Position numbers and translations under genes: made by a program. The notes under the pieces are model-generated. The model worked only from the letters and a program-made list of their open reading frames with translations, was not told where the DNA came from and searched no databases. DNA of 64,000 bases from Phaeosaccion multiseriatum (taxonomy: Eukaryota; Ochrophyta, other classes): contig OZ218958.1 in the NCBI GenBank assembly GCA_965112735.1, forward strand, positions 2,666,001 through 2,730,000. The letters run 5' to 3'. Shown here in pieces: positions 46,171 through 58,941 of this stretch; position 1 is the stretch's first letter; the number at the start of each line of letters is the position of its first letter.

Positions 46171-46489
46171 AAGAGGAGGAGCAGCCTTATCAGAACCTGG
46201 AACCTGGAACCTGGGTCGCCTCAGAACCTTGTCTCAGGGGCCGAGTGTCGTTTCGTGTTGATCACCCCTTGAAGTCAACGAAGAACAGTCCGCGCCCCAC
46301 CAAAGAAAAAGAAAAAGCTTTTTCAAGCATTACATCCAGCTCACAGCGGCCTCACTAAAGAAGGGGCAACCTCCAGCCGAAATTCTTTAGAAACGTGGAG
46401 CAGCAGGCGCCAGGTTTCTTGCCCCTTTCGTAGCTAAGCAAGAAGTGATGATACGATCATTCTTTGGAAGATGGGGGGGGAGGGGAGAA
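46171..46489. other. Intergenic, upstream of the LRR-kinase gene
   Basis: Starts with a small direct repeat (gaacctg three times near 46192-46213). It should contain the promoter of the LRR gene; no element recognised. Confidence 0.4.
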
Positions 46490-49400
46490 ATGACAGATGT
46501 GGACGAAGAAAGGGAAGGGATGGTATCGCTGTTTAAGTGCACCGGAGGAGATCAATGGACGGACAAGAATGGATGGAACGAAGTGTGCCCCAGCAGACCA
46601 TACTCAGATCCTTTCTACTACTGTGATCCAAACAAGAAGGGAGGTATACAAAGTCTCATCCTCCGCCATAACGGACTCAAAGGTGAGTGACGCGTTTGCT
46701 CTCACGGTCCTGGCTGAGGGGGTGTTAAAGGGGGGACTGCTGCTGCCCTTGTCCACACACAGGCACGATACCGGCCGAGCTGGGCCGATTACAGGCGCTG
46801 GAGTGGCTCTACCTTGATGGCAACAAGTTGACAGGTGGGTGATAGGCATGATACCATCCACATATCGTCCCTTCTTCTCATGTGGTCACAGTCCCGAGGG
46901 GCATTTTTAAGACGTGCCGCTGTTGCCCCTGTTCGCAGGCTCCGTACCGGCCGAGCTGGGCCGATTGCACGCGCTGAAGGACCTCCGCCTTAGTGGCAAC
47001 GAGCTGACCGGTATGTCACAGACACGCTACCGGCCACCTTGGTACATCCTTTCTTCTGCGGCCCACTGTACCACCTACCGTATCCTCTCCCCTTGTGTTC
47101 TCTCCCTGGCTGCGACAGGCACGATACCGGCCGAGCTGGGCCAATTACAGGCGCTGGAGCGGCTCTACCTTCATGGCAACAAGTTGACAGGTGGGTGATA
47201 GGCATGATACCATCCACAACTGTCCCTTCTAAGACGTGTTGCTGTTGCCCTGGCTGGTCCAAAGGCACGATACCGGCCGAGCTGGGCAAGTTGCACGTGC
47301 TGACGCACCTCTACCTTGATGGCAACAAGTTGACAGGTGGGTGATAGGCATCATACCATCCACACATCATCCCTTCTCCTCGTGTGCTCATAGTCCTGAG
47401 GAGAATATATTAAGACTTGTTGCTGTTGCCCCTGTTCGCAGGCTCGATACCGGCCGAGCTGGGTAAATTGCACGCGCTGGCGATCCTCTACCTTAACGGC
47501 AACAATTTGGCCGGTGGGTTGGCAAGGGTCCCTAAAGTATTCGACAACGAAGAAGATTGTGGCAGTCACTCATACAATCGCGACAAGTGCTGTAGTGTGT
47601 GCGTGTTGTCCCATTCCAAGCTCATCCCTTCGTCTCTCGGGTTGCATGTGCAGTTTTAAACACATCTGAGGTGAAGCACTGTCTCACTGTCTCACACGTT
47701 AGCGACGTCACGCGTTCTGTGCTGTTTCAAGTCTGACGGATTAAGAGGTGCGGTGATCTAACCCCCCCCCCCCTCTCCTGCCCCTGTCTGTTCCTTCCAC
47801 CTCAGGCAGCATTCCTGCGGAGCTTGGTGAGCTCCATAACCTTGGCGTTTTGAGCCTGGAAGGCAACCAACTCACAGGCTCGATTCCTGTGGAGCTTGGG
47901 TCTCTACTCAGCCTGACGATAGCCTCTTTTACTCCCGGGAACCCTTTTCTCTACGGTAAGCCCTCCTAGATGGTCCGCGAAGCCTCTTCACAGCTGTTCT
48001 GCTTGCTTGAATGACTATCCTTTTTCTCCTTACTCCATGCGATTGATTCGACTGTACTTCGGTTAAGCAAACCACGAGTACACTCCCCTGTGCTCGAGGA
48101 GGAGAGGACACCCCGCTCTGCCCTGGCCCCCTTCGTAGTAGGTGCAGCAATTGGTTGGCGTGACTGACTCTCTCTGCGCGACGACCTCTCTTCTTTGCGC
48201 GGCCCACAGGCAACCCCGGTAGGTTGGAAGGCCGGAACAAAGTGCAAATTTGGCAGAGAGACCTTCCGCGGACGATGGCGACGATCGAGAGAGATATAGC
48301 GCGCGACGAGCTGCAGATCGAGAGGGCCTGCTTCCTCACGCTCGAGGCTGAGCTTGAGCAGGAGAGACGAGATAGACAGTCTCTGACAGCACGACTCGAC
48401 ACGGCGAACAATAGCGATGCCGCTCTGAGGGCCAAGCTTCAGGAAGAGGGTGAAGCAGCGACCTTTCAGCGGACCAAGCTTGAAAGAGAGAACGCACTTC
48501 TGAAGGCGCAGCTGGAGGAGGCGCAAAGAGCGTCGATGTCCTCCGGGGTGGGCATGCTGCTGGCCGTCACGGACGCTGTAGCGGACACCAGAGGGCGCAT
48601 GCAGAAGGAGCACAGCACTGAGGTGCAGATGAAGCATCAGAGTGGGGGCATTGAGGAAAGGGCCCGACTTCCGACAGCCTCCTGGAGGGGTCTGCTCAAG
48701 GAGATAGAGTCCATGTCCAAAGGCGAAGGGACGCGGGACAGTGGCACAATCGGGGCAGAGGCTCTGGCTGAGGTGGTGCAGGAGGAAGAGCGGGCCACTA
48801 GGCACTGGGACTCTCTCAAGATGCATCAGAACATACTGAGGAAGTGGAGTCCGTCTGTGAGGAGGGGGGAGACTCGGACGGGAGAGGTCAGCATCGATGA
48901 GATCCAAGCGGCGTTGATTGGTACTGACGAGGCGCCTTATGCTGGGAAGAGCTTGGCTGAGGTCGTGGCTGCTCGAGATGGGCAGAGGAGAAGCCTTGTG
49001 GACGCGATGAGCCAGTTCCTATTGACATACGCGAGGCAAGAGCTGCCCAGCAAGGTCGACGCCGAGAAGAGAGAGATTGAGAAAGTAAAGGGTCTGCTAG
49101 CACCGCTGAGAGAATTCCAAGGAAGATTCGAGAAACTGCTGAAGAAGGACAAAGGGGAGGGCGAGGGCGTCGATGATAGCTTCGATATTGGTGCGCTGTG
49201 CACAGAGGCGCTGCAAGCCGTGAGGCAGTGGGAGGCAGCTCACGACCTCGCTGCCCTCGCGCAGGGTACTGACGGGCGCTGCAGAGAGCTGGGGGAGGCG
49301 CTGGTGAAAACGCTGGGGTGGCTGGGAGGCAGAAGCCCTGGAGCCGAGGAGCGAGCAGGAGCTGTGGGAGAGAGCGAGAAGTGGACGGCGACACACGGCG

Positions 49401-52400
49401 GTGCATTCAACTGGCGGTGGAGGCACAGGCGGCGGTCGACGACGAACAGAGGGGCAGAGAGGGCACCGACCTAAGCTCTTTGCTCGGCGACCTCCCGCTG
49501 ATTGCCGTCCTGAAGTCTGGGGAGGGCCTGCTCGCTTACCACCGGCAGAGGGTGGCGACAATGGAGGGACTGGGCACCAGGCAAGGCATCTTACTTGAGG
49601 TGCTTGCTCAGCAGCAGGAGGTACGTATCGCCTTTCACAACGCGCTCTGTTGTAGTGTTCCGACTCTCTCTCTCCCTCCGCTGGAAGATACTCGACGCAG
49701 AGGAGCGAAGGTGCTTCACGACGTGTGGCTCTGATGGAGTCCACTGCGTGTACCGCTGTGCACCTCCCTTCTCTGGAGAGGTGACACACTCTAACTAAGG
49801 CTTCCTCTGCCCTCCAGGTGGTGTCCAGCGCGTGCTACCCTCCCGACAACGGCGGACTCAAGGCCCTCCGCGGAGGCCTGCACGACCTCCAGGACGAGAT
49901 GGAAATGCTGAAGACCCGGATCCTCCAGAAGCAGCGCCGGGGAGAGCCTACTGACGGTCTGCAGGCAGAGCTGAAGCGCGTCATCTCTGACATCAATCAG
50001 AAGGTAGGGCGAGTGCTGTATGGGGTTGGCTTAGTGGGTCCGAAGAAGAGCTCTTGATCATCCTCTCTTGGGCACGCAGAGCCGCGCGACTGACGTCTCT
50101 CCTCTCCCGTTGGCTGTGCGGCTGTGCTCCCCTGCCCAAGTAGAAGCTAAGCCGGCGCATCATGGCGGAGGAGAGTAAGCTGTGTCGCCTGGCGCAGGAG
50201 CACTACCCCGAGCTGCTGCTGGAGGGCAGCGAGTGGGGCAAGGAGGTGCGCATTGACGTATCCTCCGTCGGGGCAGAGGCTCGGCGCCTGGGCTTGCTGG
50301 CGGATGGCCGGACGCTGCAGAGCTTTGCCAAGCAGACGCTGCTCTCCACGCAGGTGGGCAGGCGTGTCTACCTCGTGGAGGAGGCAGGGGACTCCATCGC
50401 AGAGCAGCAGCAGCCGCTCCGGCGGAAAACGGTGGTGAAAGAGTTCAACTTGAAGCTGGAACGGGACATGCGGCACTTCTACAGACAGGTGCGTCTGGCC
50501 TGTCCCTCTCATGCATGGCCGTGATGTACTGAGAAGTGAGGCCAAGCAAACGCACTCACGTCTGAGCCTGCTCTCCCCTCCTCCTCACCTCCCGCTCTGT
50601 GACCAACAGGTTGCCCTGCTGCACCAGCTGAGGCATCCCAATCTCGTGGGCGTGTGTGCTGTGTTCCAGGACCTCACGGTGGGCTCCTGCTACCTGCAGA
50701 TGCCGCACTATGGGGGAGGAGATCTCCGAGCTTGGATGGACGCCAACCCCGCCACGGCCAGAGATGCCGTCTTCTGCGCGCAGGTGTGCGTGTGTATGTG
50801 TGTGTGTGTGTGTATGTGTGTGTGTGCGTGCGTGCGTGTGTGTGTGTGTGTGCGTGCGTGCGTGTGTGTGTGTGTGTGTGGACAGGGGGTGGACAGGGGG
50901 TGGACTTTGCGTGGATCAGAGTCAAGCACCCCGCCCGAATGTATGTTCAGTTCTATCTATCCACTGAGCGTCTCTTCGCTTCTGTCCGCCGTCCGCGCCT
51001 CGCAGATTCTGAGCGACGTGTTGGCAGGGCTGCACCACCTTCACGCAAACGGCCTCGTGCACTGCGACCTCAAGCCCTCCAACGTGCTGCTCACCACGCG
51101 AGGCACCGCCGTGCTGTCGGACATTGACGGGCTACGCAAGGAGGATGATTTGGCCAGCAGCATGGGATCGACCACTTTTGTAGGGGGCATCCAGGGAACT
51201 ATGCGCTATCTCCCTCCAGAGCTGCTGCAACCGCCAGGCACGTGTGTGGTGAAGAACATCATCACTCCAAGCGTCGACATGTTCGCTTTCGGGAGGGTTG
51301 CGGAGGAGCTGCTGCAAGAAGGGGTGCAGCTCAGTTGGCGAAGGGGGAAAGGAGGCGACAGGAAGGAAGAGCACCGCAGGAGATGCGACTCGCTCAAAGG
51401 CTTGGTCGCTGCACTGGTGGCTGATGACCCGGCCAAGAGGATGAGCAGCTCGGACGCGCTGGCCCACCCTCTCTTGGTGGAGCTCGGTAGGAGGGCCGCG
51501 GAGGGAGAGGACAGGGTGAAGCAGCGCAAGCTCCAGTGCGTCATCTGCTTTGACACATTTCTCGCTGCGGAGGGGGTGCAATGCGACGCGGAGCACTTCA
51601 TATGCGACGAATGCCTGGAAGGGTACACCACGGCTAAGAGCGAGCCTGCAGAGAGGAAGGCGCTGTACCAGGGAGGGCTGCAATGTCCCCAGCCTGGCTG
51701 CGCAATGCCCTTCGAAGGACACACCATTGCTAGCCACGTGTCCGCCTCCGTGTATGAGGCATATCGCACGGCGCTGAACGCGGGGCTGGAGACCAAGGTT
51801 GTGCAAGACATGGAGAGAGTTCACGAGGTGAGGATGCAGGTGGGGGTGAGGGTGGTATTGGCTGCGTTTGGTGTGTTTATGCCGTTCTGACGGGCGAGCT
51901 ATTCATGTGGACTGTGTGGCTGGCGACTGTGTGGCTTTTCCTCACCGTTGCTGTCTTTCCTTGCTCGCCATTTGCGCCCCCTCGCTGAGCAGGAGAGGCT
52001 GGAGGCGATGCGCAGAGACTTTGCCAATCGATCGGCAGCCGACGCCCTCGAGGAGGAGGCCCGCCAGCACTCGCTCCGCGTCATCGAAACGGTCATCAAC
52101 CTGGCCTGCCCACGCTGCAAGCAGGCCTTCGTGGACTTCATCGGCTGCTTCGCCCTCAAGTGTGGCCGCTGTTCTGCGGGCTTTTGCGCCTTCTACCTCG
52201 CGGACTGCGGTAGGGACGCTCACAGACACTTGGCATCATGTGCTCTGAACCGGACTCGAAGTGTATGGGGCAGCCGCCACGTCTTCAAGGCCGCCCAGAA
52301 GGGCAGGAGGGAGAAGCTGCTGGCGGCCTACCTGCAGCCTCTGCGGGCAGAGATGCGCGTCAGGGTGATGGAGCTGCTCCAGCCGCACGTCAAGGGTCTG

Positions 52401-52430
52401 GGCCTCTCCATGGGAGGGCCAGGAAACTGA
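46490..52430 (+). CDS. Intracellular LRR / coiled-coil / protein kinase / RING-IBR-like fusion, one frame break
   Basis: Thirteen exons: 46490-46682, 46763-46834, 46939-47010, 47119-47190, 47265-47336, 47442-47513, 47806-47955, 48210-49620, 49818-50003, 50144-50488, 50610-50783, 51006-51827, 51993-52430. About 1,359 residues if one missing base is allowed in exon 8. Order: an LRR cap ([20 protein letters not shown]); about seven plant-type LRRs ([20 protein letters not shown]); coiled coil; kinase with VVKEF lysine, [10 protein letters not shown] catalytic loop and SDIDG in place of DFG; RING-like CVICFDTF...[12 protein letters not shown]; and an IBR/RING2-like [20 protein letters not shown]...HRHLASC. 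No signal peptide or membrane span, so cytosolic. It looks like a pattern-sensing kinase joined to a ubiquitin-ligase-like module. Exon 8 leaves frame near 49310-49400. Confidence 0.8.
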
Positions 52431-53071
52431 AACCGACAACAGGAGGCAGGGCAGGGCGGCAGGGGGGCTCATGAAATATGTAGAGGGCTTGAAAGAGTGT
52501 GTTGTGCCTAGTCTAGTGTATTGTGTGGATCAGCAGCTTCAGAGGAAGACAGCTACGCACGGAGTTAGCAGTACGTGAGGAACGTTCTTCGCGGATCGCT
52601 GATGCGCGTCTTCTCCCATCGCGTCCTCGATGGGACAACTTGCCCTGAATCAAGTCATCCTCCATAGTGAGATCCAGCAGGCTGTGACGTATGACTGCGA
52701 TCCAACGAATGACGACATCAGGGACGACATATGATCGCTGTGTATGGTAATGTACTCGTTAAGGAAAACATTGTGCCTGATACGATACATCTCCACGCCA
52801 TACGCACTGAGTTTGTCGTGAACGATTTGCTCTCGTCCTTCACCAGCCTCGGCATGGATCCGTTCCCTTTCGCGTCTTTCATTAACACTTTTGTCGCACC
52901 TCGACAAGGTTACCCCCGTTCAAAATGCAGTTACGTCTTGCCTGCTGCTGCCTGCTGCTGTCTTGCTTGCCCCACTAGCCCTTCCAATCCGAGATCAGAC
53001 ACAGGCACACGCACACACACACGCACGCACGCACGCACGCACGGCCATCTTCCTCGGCATCGTCATCACCC
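52431..53071. other. Intergenic between convergent genes
   Basis: No convincing gene; it includes (CACG)n at 53005-53043. Short frames across 52650-52910 lack protein character. Confidence 0.45.
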
Positions 53072-53656
53072 TCACCCCCTCTTCTGGCCCCACATTCCTT
53101 CGGGCTCCGGCGATCTCATCCTCGTCCTGACCCCAGGCACTCCACCTGCCTCACCTGCTGGCGCTGTACCACCAACTTCTGCTGCTCCTCCTGTTGCTCC
53201 TTCTCCACGACTGACTACCTCACCACTCCCACCACGACCACGTCCCGCAGCCCCAGGGGGCGGATTCGAAGAGGAGGCTTCCCCACCCCCTCCAGCCGCA
53301 GCCGCCACCCCTGTCACAGTCGGCGAGAGGTCGTACCATTCCTCCCCTATTCCTCCGTCCATGCCAGCTACTGAAGGAGCTCGCTTGTCCCTCATGTAGT
53401 CGTCTTCGTCAAAGGGCTCCGGTGCCCCCCCGGGTCGCATGAAGCTCTCTCTCTTGAAGGTGCCCCCCTTGCGGCCGTAGAGCTGAAGCCGCTGGGCCCC
53501 TCCCAGCTGGGCATCTGTGGGATAGAGGGATAGGATTGATGGATGGATAGATAGATATAAAGGAAGCGCCGATCGTGAGGTGCGTGCGATAGACCGGTGG
53601 GTGCGTGGGTGGGTGGCAGAGAGATATGGTGGTGGGACACAAGCAGTAGGAGCAGC

Positions 53657-53689
<33 letters not shown>

Positions 53690-56600
53690 AGAAGTGATGA
53701 GGGAACGGGGTCCAAATCTAAATTGCACTTGTCGAAAGACAAAGGATTCTCCCACTGGTTGGACCCCAATATGGCTAATACACTCCCTCCCTCCCTCCCT
53801 CCCTCCCTGCCTCTGTACCACCAACTCGCTCACCTTCGAGCTGCTCATCTGTGACATTGACCGCCCTGGCTGCGAGCTCCGCGTCTCTGACTGTGCGGTG
53901 GCGGCGCTCTCTGTCAGGGTGCGTGGCCCCTGTCCCCCCCATCATGTCTCCGCTCACGGGGAAGCCCCCGCCGGGGACGCCCGCCATGCCGCCCCCGAAG
54001 ATAGAGGAAGGTGGTGCTGTAGTGGATGGCAGTGTATGGATGGATGGATGGATGGAGAAGCGGGTCAGGTGGATGGCAGTGGATGGGTGGATGGATAGGC
54101 GTATGAGGTGGATGGCACTGGATGGATTGGAACATACAACAACAACAGAACAACAACAAACGGAAGATGCTAATGGCACACAATGAAAAGACGCCCAATA
54201 AGGAGAGAACCAAGCGTGAGTGCCGTAGAAACCCACGCGCCACCCACCTATCGGACCGGAGGGCCGACCCACGTCCTCAAGCCCCCCGTCAAGCTCGTCA
54301 AGGTCTTCGTGTCCACCCTCCTCTCCGAAGGAAGCTCTGCGCACGACCCTCCTCCCCTGCAGTGCTCCTCCTCCTCCTCCTCCTCCTCCTCCTCCTCCTC
54401 CTCCTGGTGGTGCTGCTCCTCCGCCTCCCGCTTGGCCTACTATTCCCGAGCCCATAAGGCCCGCTCCCCCTCCTCCTCCTCCCGCTACGCCTGCTGCTTC
54501 CCTTCCCGCTCCTCCTCCTACTGCCTCCCCTCCTACCTCCCCTCCGCCCCGTCCCCCCACACCCACACCCCCCACGTCTCCTCCTGCCCCGGCAGCCTCT
54601 AGCTTGACAAGCTGCTCCACCGCCTTGAGGTTGGTGGCTGCAGCTCCCATGCTCGCAAGGTTGGTGGCTGGAGCCCCCGCACTCGCAAGCGGACGCAGCC
54701 CCCCGGGGATGCATACGCTATCCGTACCACCACCACCACCACCACCACCACCACCACCACCACCACCACCACCACCATCACCGCCACCATGGACTGCCAT
54801 CCCGCCACCGCTAATATTATTCATCTCGGTCAAAGTCTCAGGCGAAATCAGCCCCGTGTTGACACTCGCTGTGCCACTCTTGTGCAGGAAGCCGAGGAAC
54901 GGTCCTCCTGCCGGTGGAATGGTCTGTCCTCCCCCGGGCCCGTCTGCTGCCATCCCTACCACCCCTGTCATCCCCTCTGCCCCCCGTATTGTGGATGCCT
55001 GGCCGAACATCCCTCCTCCTCCTCCTCCTCCTCCTTCTCCTCCTCCCTCTCCTCTTCCTCCTCCTTCTTCTCCTCCCTGCTCTCGCCATCCACTGACATC
55101 TCCTGATCCTACTGTTCGAGCGGCAGGCGCCAAACCATCTGCTACCATCCCTCTTGGCTCCCCCAGAATGTTCGCGCCGACGCTTCGGGCGGAGCGCAGC
55201 GCACTGCTCCCGCCCTGTGCCTGTGTGTGTGTGTGAGAGAGAGACAGAGAGAGAGAGTGTGTGTGTGTGCGGAGGATGTGCAGAAAGGGTGCAACGAGGT
55301 GATGAATGAACGGACGAACGAAGGAACGAAACTTGTTGTGAAACACGTCAAGTATATACCCCTATAGCTACCCCTTACATAACCTTACGTAATAACCTTA
55401 CGTAACGCTACTTAGGTGCACACATCGTACCTCCAGGCTGTGCATAAGCTTCTGATAGACGCTGGTGGTGCGTGCGTAGAGCGATGCGTTGAGCACAAAG
55501 AAGATGCTCTGGTCTGTGAACTCCAACTCACCCCCCACCTGGATAAGTCAATGAAGTCATGTAGGTTATTAAAGGAAGCCACGGGAGTATGAAGGGGTTT
55601 GGGAGAGGGAAATGGGGAGTGAGAGGGGGGGAGAGAGAGGGACAGGAGGGAGAGAGAGGGAGAGAGAGAGAGAAAGGAAAACAGAGAGACGGAGATACAG
55701 CGGACATAGACACGCAGGTTGACGTGTGGTCCGTGAACTCAAGCTCGTGTGTATGAGCGTGTACATGCATGAAATAAGCCCTCCTGACACCCAAGTGCTG
55801 CAACCCCACGTACCCAAGTGCTGACACCAGGTACCCAAGTGCTGATACCAAGCACCACAGTGATGACACACCCTTACCTTTGACACCATACACACGGCGT
55901 CGTGCTGCGGAATGGAGTCGATGGCCAGAGTGGGCACACGCGCAAGCAGCCTGATGGATGGCAGTGGATGGGCCGTGGATGGCAGTGGATGGGGGTAAGA
56001 GGGTGGCGAGCTTTGAGTAAAAGAGAGCGGTCGGGGAAAGGCCTTCATTCACCGGAGGGGGGCCAATTGCACTGCGCACTTGGTGCATGAGTGTGTGCGT
56101 GCGCCCCGTGTGTGTGTGCGTGCGTGCGTGCGTGTGGGTGCGGGTATATGTGTGTGTGCATGTGCGTGCATGTGCGTGCGTGTATGCCGTGCACTGCCAG
56201 ACTCAAGACTGTGGCAAAACTCAAACGTAACGCTCAAACTCAAAACTCACCTCCCCTTGAGCAGGATGATGTGCGAGCCCCGTGGCACCGTGTAGCGATG
56301 CACAATTGGCTGCTCCTCGCCTCCCCCAAACTTGCCGCCGTCTCTGCTGTCTTCCCCCAAAGCCGACAGATGATGGGTGCTGTCATTGCGGCGGAAGAGC
56401 CGCCCATGGATTGAGTCGTCGAGGCTGTGGCGCAGCTTGTGCCTACTGGTGTGCACCACATGCTTCAGCCCCGAAGAGAGCGAAGCGCGGGGCTTTTGGA
56501 CGGTAGGAGCAGCAGCAGCTGCAGCAGTTGGTGCTACAGCGGCGGCCTGGCGTGTGTGGGCCTCTCCTCCTCCTCCTTCTCCTCCTCCTTCTCCTCCTGC

Positions 56601-58037
56601 TACCGCTGCCACCATCATCCCCGCCTCCTCCTCTCCCTTACTCTCTCCACCGCCCCCTACATAGAGCGCCGCCGCGTGGGAAGAGCCCCCTCCGGTCCCA
56701 CCCGCAGCCGTAGCGGCAGCAGAAGCCGCAGCCTTCTTGCGATGACTGCTGCTGCTCACCACAGCGGCGCCTGCTGCCTTGTGCCTGGTGTGCCTGCTGC
56801 CCCACCCGCCGGCGCTGAGTCTCCGATGGCGACTGCCGATGAAGCCCTCCACACCCTCCGCCTTCTCGCGCAGCTCTGCGAAGTCGGCGCTGTGCACCAC
56901 CTACGGCGTCATGGAGAGGGTGTGTGAGTGTGTGGGTGGGTGTGGGTGGGGGAGTGGGTGGGTGAGTGAGTGAGTACGTGGGTTGGTGGGGGAGTGGGTG
57001 GGTGGGTGAATGAGTGGGTGGGTGGGTATGTGTGTGTGGGTGAGTGAGCGGGGTGGGTGGAGGGGTGAGCGGGTGAGTGGGTGAGTGGTTGGGTGGGTGG
57101 GTGGGTGAGTGGTTGGGGGGGGGGGTGAGGTAGTGAGTGAGTTTCGAATGGGAGGAAGGAAGGGAGAGTGTGAGTGAGGTAGTGAATACGTGTCGAATGG
57201 GAGGAAGGAAGGGACAGTGTGAGTGAGGTAGAGAATACGTGTCGAATGGGAGTAAGGAAGGGAGAAAGCCGATGTCGATATAGACATGAAGGAACACAAA
57301 AGTAGCGCAGCGCGCACGCTCCCGCTCCCGCCTCCTTCCTTCCTTCCTTCCTTCCTTCCTTCCTTCCTTCCTTCCTTCCTTCCCACCACCTACCTCACCC
57401 ACCCACACCTACCCACACACCACCCACCCCACACACACACACCTGATAGACTTGCGTGAGCGGCATGCGTCGAAAGCCCTTTTGATGCCTCACCACGGAC
57501 ACCGCCAGGCTCGCCCACAGCCCCCTCTTGAGCGGCGGATACCTCTCCGCCAGGTGCATCATCTCGGTCTTGTCAAAGAAGAACAGGTGCACAAAGGAGG
57601 AGGTGACATAGGTGGATCGGTAGGGCTTGTCCAGCAGTTGGTCATCCATCCCAAACACCGTGCCCGAGTGCAGCAGTCGCTCTTTGTAATCCGCCCCCTC
57701 CTCTCCAGGGGGGAGGGTAGAGGAAGGCGCATCTGCACCACCTCCTCCTCCGGCGTCCCCGGACTCATCCGCGTCTGCCTGACTCTGGTACGTGCTGTTG
57801 AAAGAGTTGAGGAGGAGCTTGCTGCTCTCGTCAACACCACTCCCCAATCCTCCACCGGCCGTTGAGCTCGTGAGGGTTGTGATTTGGCGCACAGAGCCGC
57901 GGCAGACGACGAACCACCCGGCGCGGTCGTGACCCTTGGCCTTGGAGCATTGCTCCTGAGAGAGGGGAGGGAGAGGAGGGAGGGAGGGGAGGGGGCGGTG
58001 GTCAAAGCGAGAGGCTGAGGGTACCCACTGAAGGATC

Positions 58038-58087
<50 letters not shown>

Positions 58088-58909
58088 CACATATTGACAC
58101 ACACATGCCCCCCCAACACACACATACACGCACATATTGACATACGCACACACACACACTCTCTCTCTCTCCCTTCCCCTGACCTTCAGGAGTGTGACGC
58201 TGCTTCCGTAGAACTCCTCCCGGATGGCACTCGAATGGCCAATGACGGCCTCGAGCTCATCGGGGGACAGGTAGGAGAAGAAGGGAACGTCCTTCAGCAG
58301 GGTAAGGCGGTCCGGGATGTGGTCCTGCCACCCCGCAACGGTTGAGGCAATTGTGAGTAGAGTAGGGTAGAGCAGTTGGTGATACAGCAGCAGGAGGGAG
58401 AGAAGAGCCGCCGTGGGAAGGGATGAGAGGGAGGGGGGCAGTGAACGCGACCGTGAGAGTGACGCGACGAGAGGGGTGACGATGAAACTAAAACTGAAAC
58501 TGAAATTGAACATTCTGCTACTCTGGATGTGAACTTGTTGCTGTATTCCGTCCTCCTCATTTAGTCTCACTTAGCCTTACATAAGCGTTACGTACCCTGT
58601 GTGGATGGTAGTCGAGCTTGACCCTTGCGGTGTTGTTCCTGTGCGTAAGCGTTTCGTACTCCCTCTCGTTGATGTACCCGTGATGGAAGATCTCCTCCAC
58701 CACCTCGCGATGCTTCACCAGCATGAAGCGACAGGCGCCCGCGGTCTTGACCGATCGTGCGAGCTCCGGAAAGACAGGGAGCTGCTCCTTTAGCGTGTTG
58801 CGAGCTCGATTGAGCTGAGAGAGGGAAGAGGGGGGAGGGCAGACACACAGATGCAAATACATGAGGCGGAGAAAGGGACGGCACATGCAGGGACATATCG
58901 GAGAGGGAC

Positions 58910-58941
<32 letters not shown>

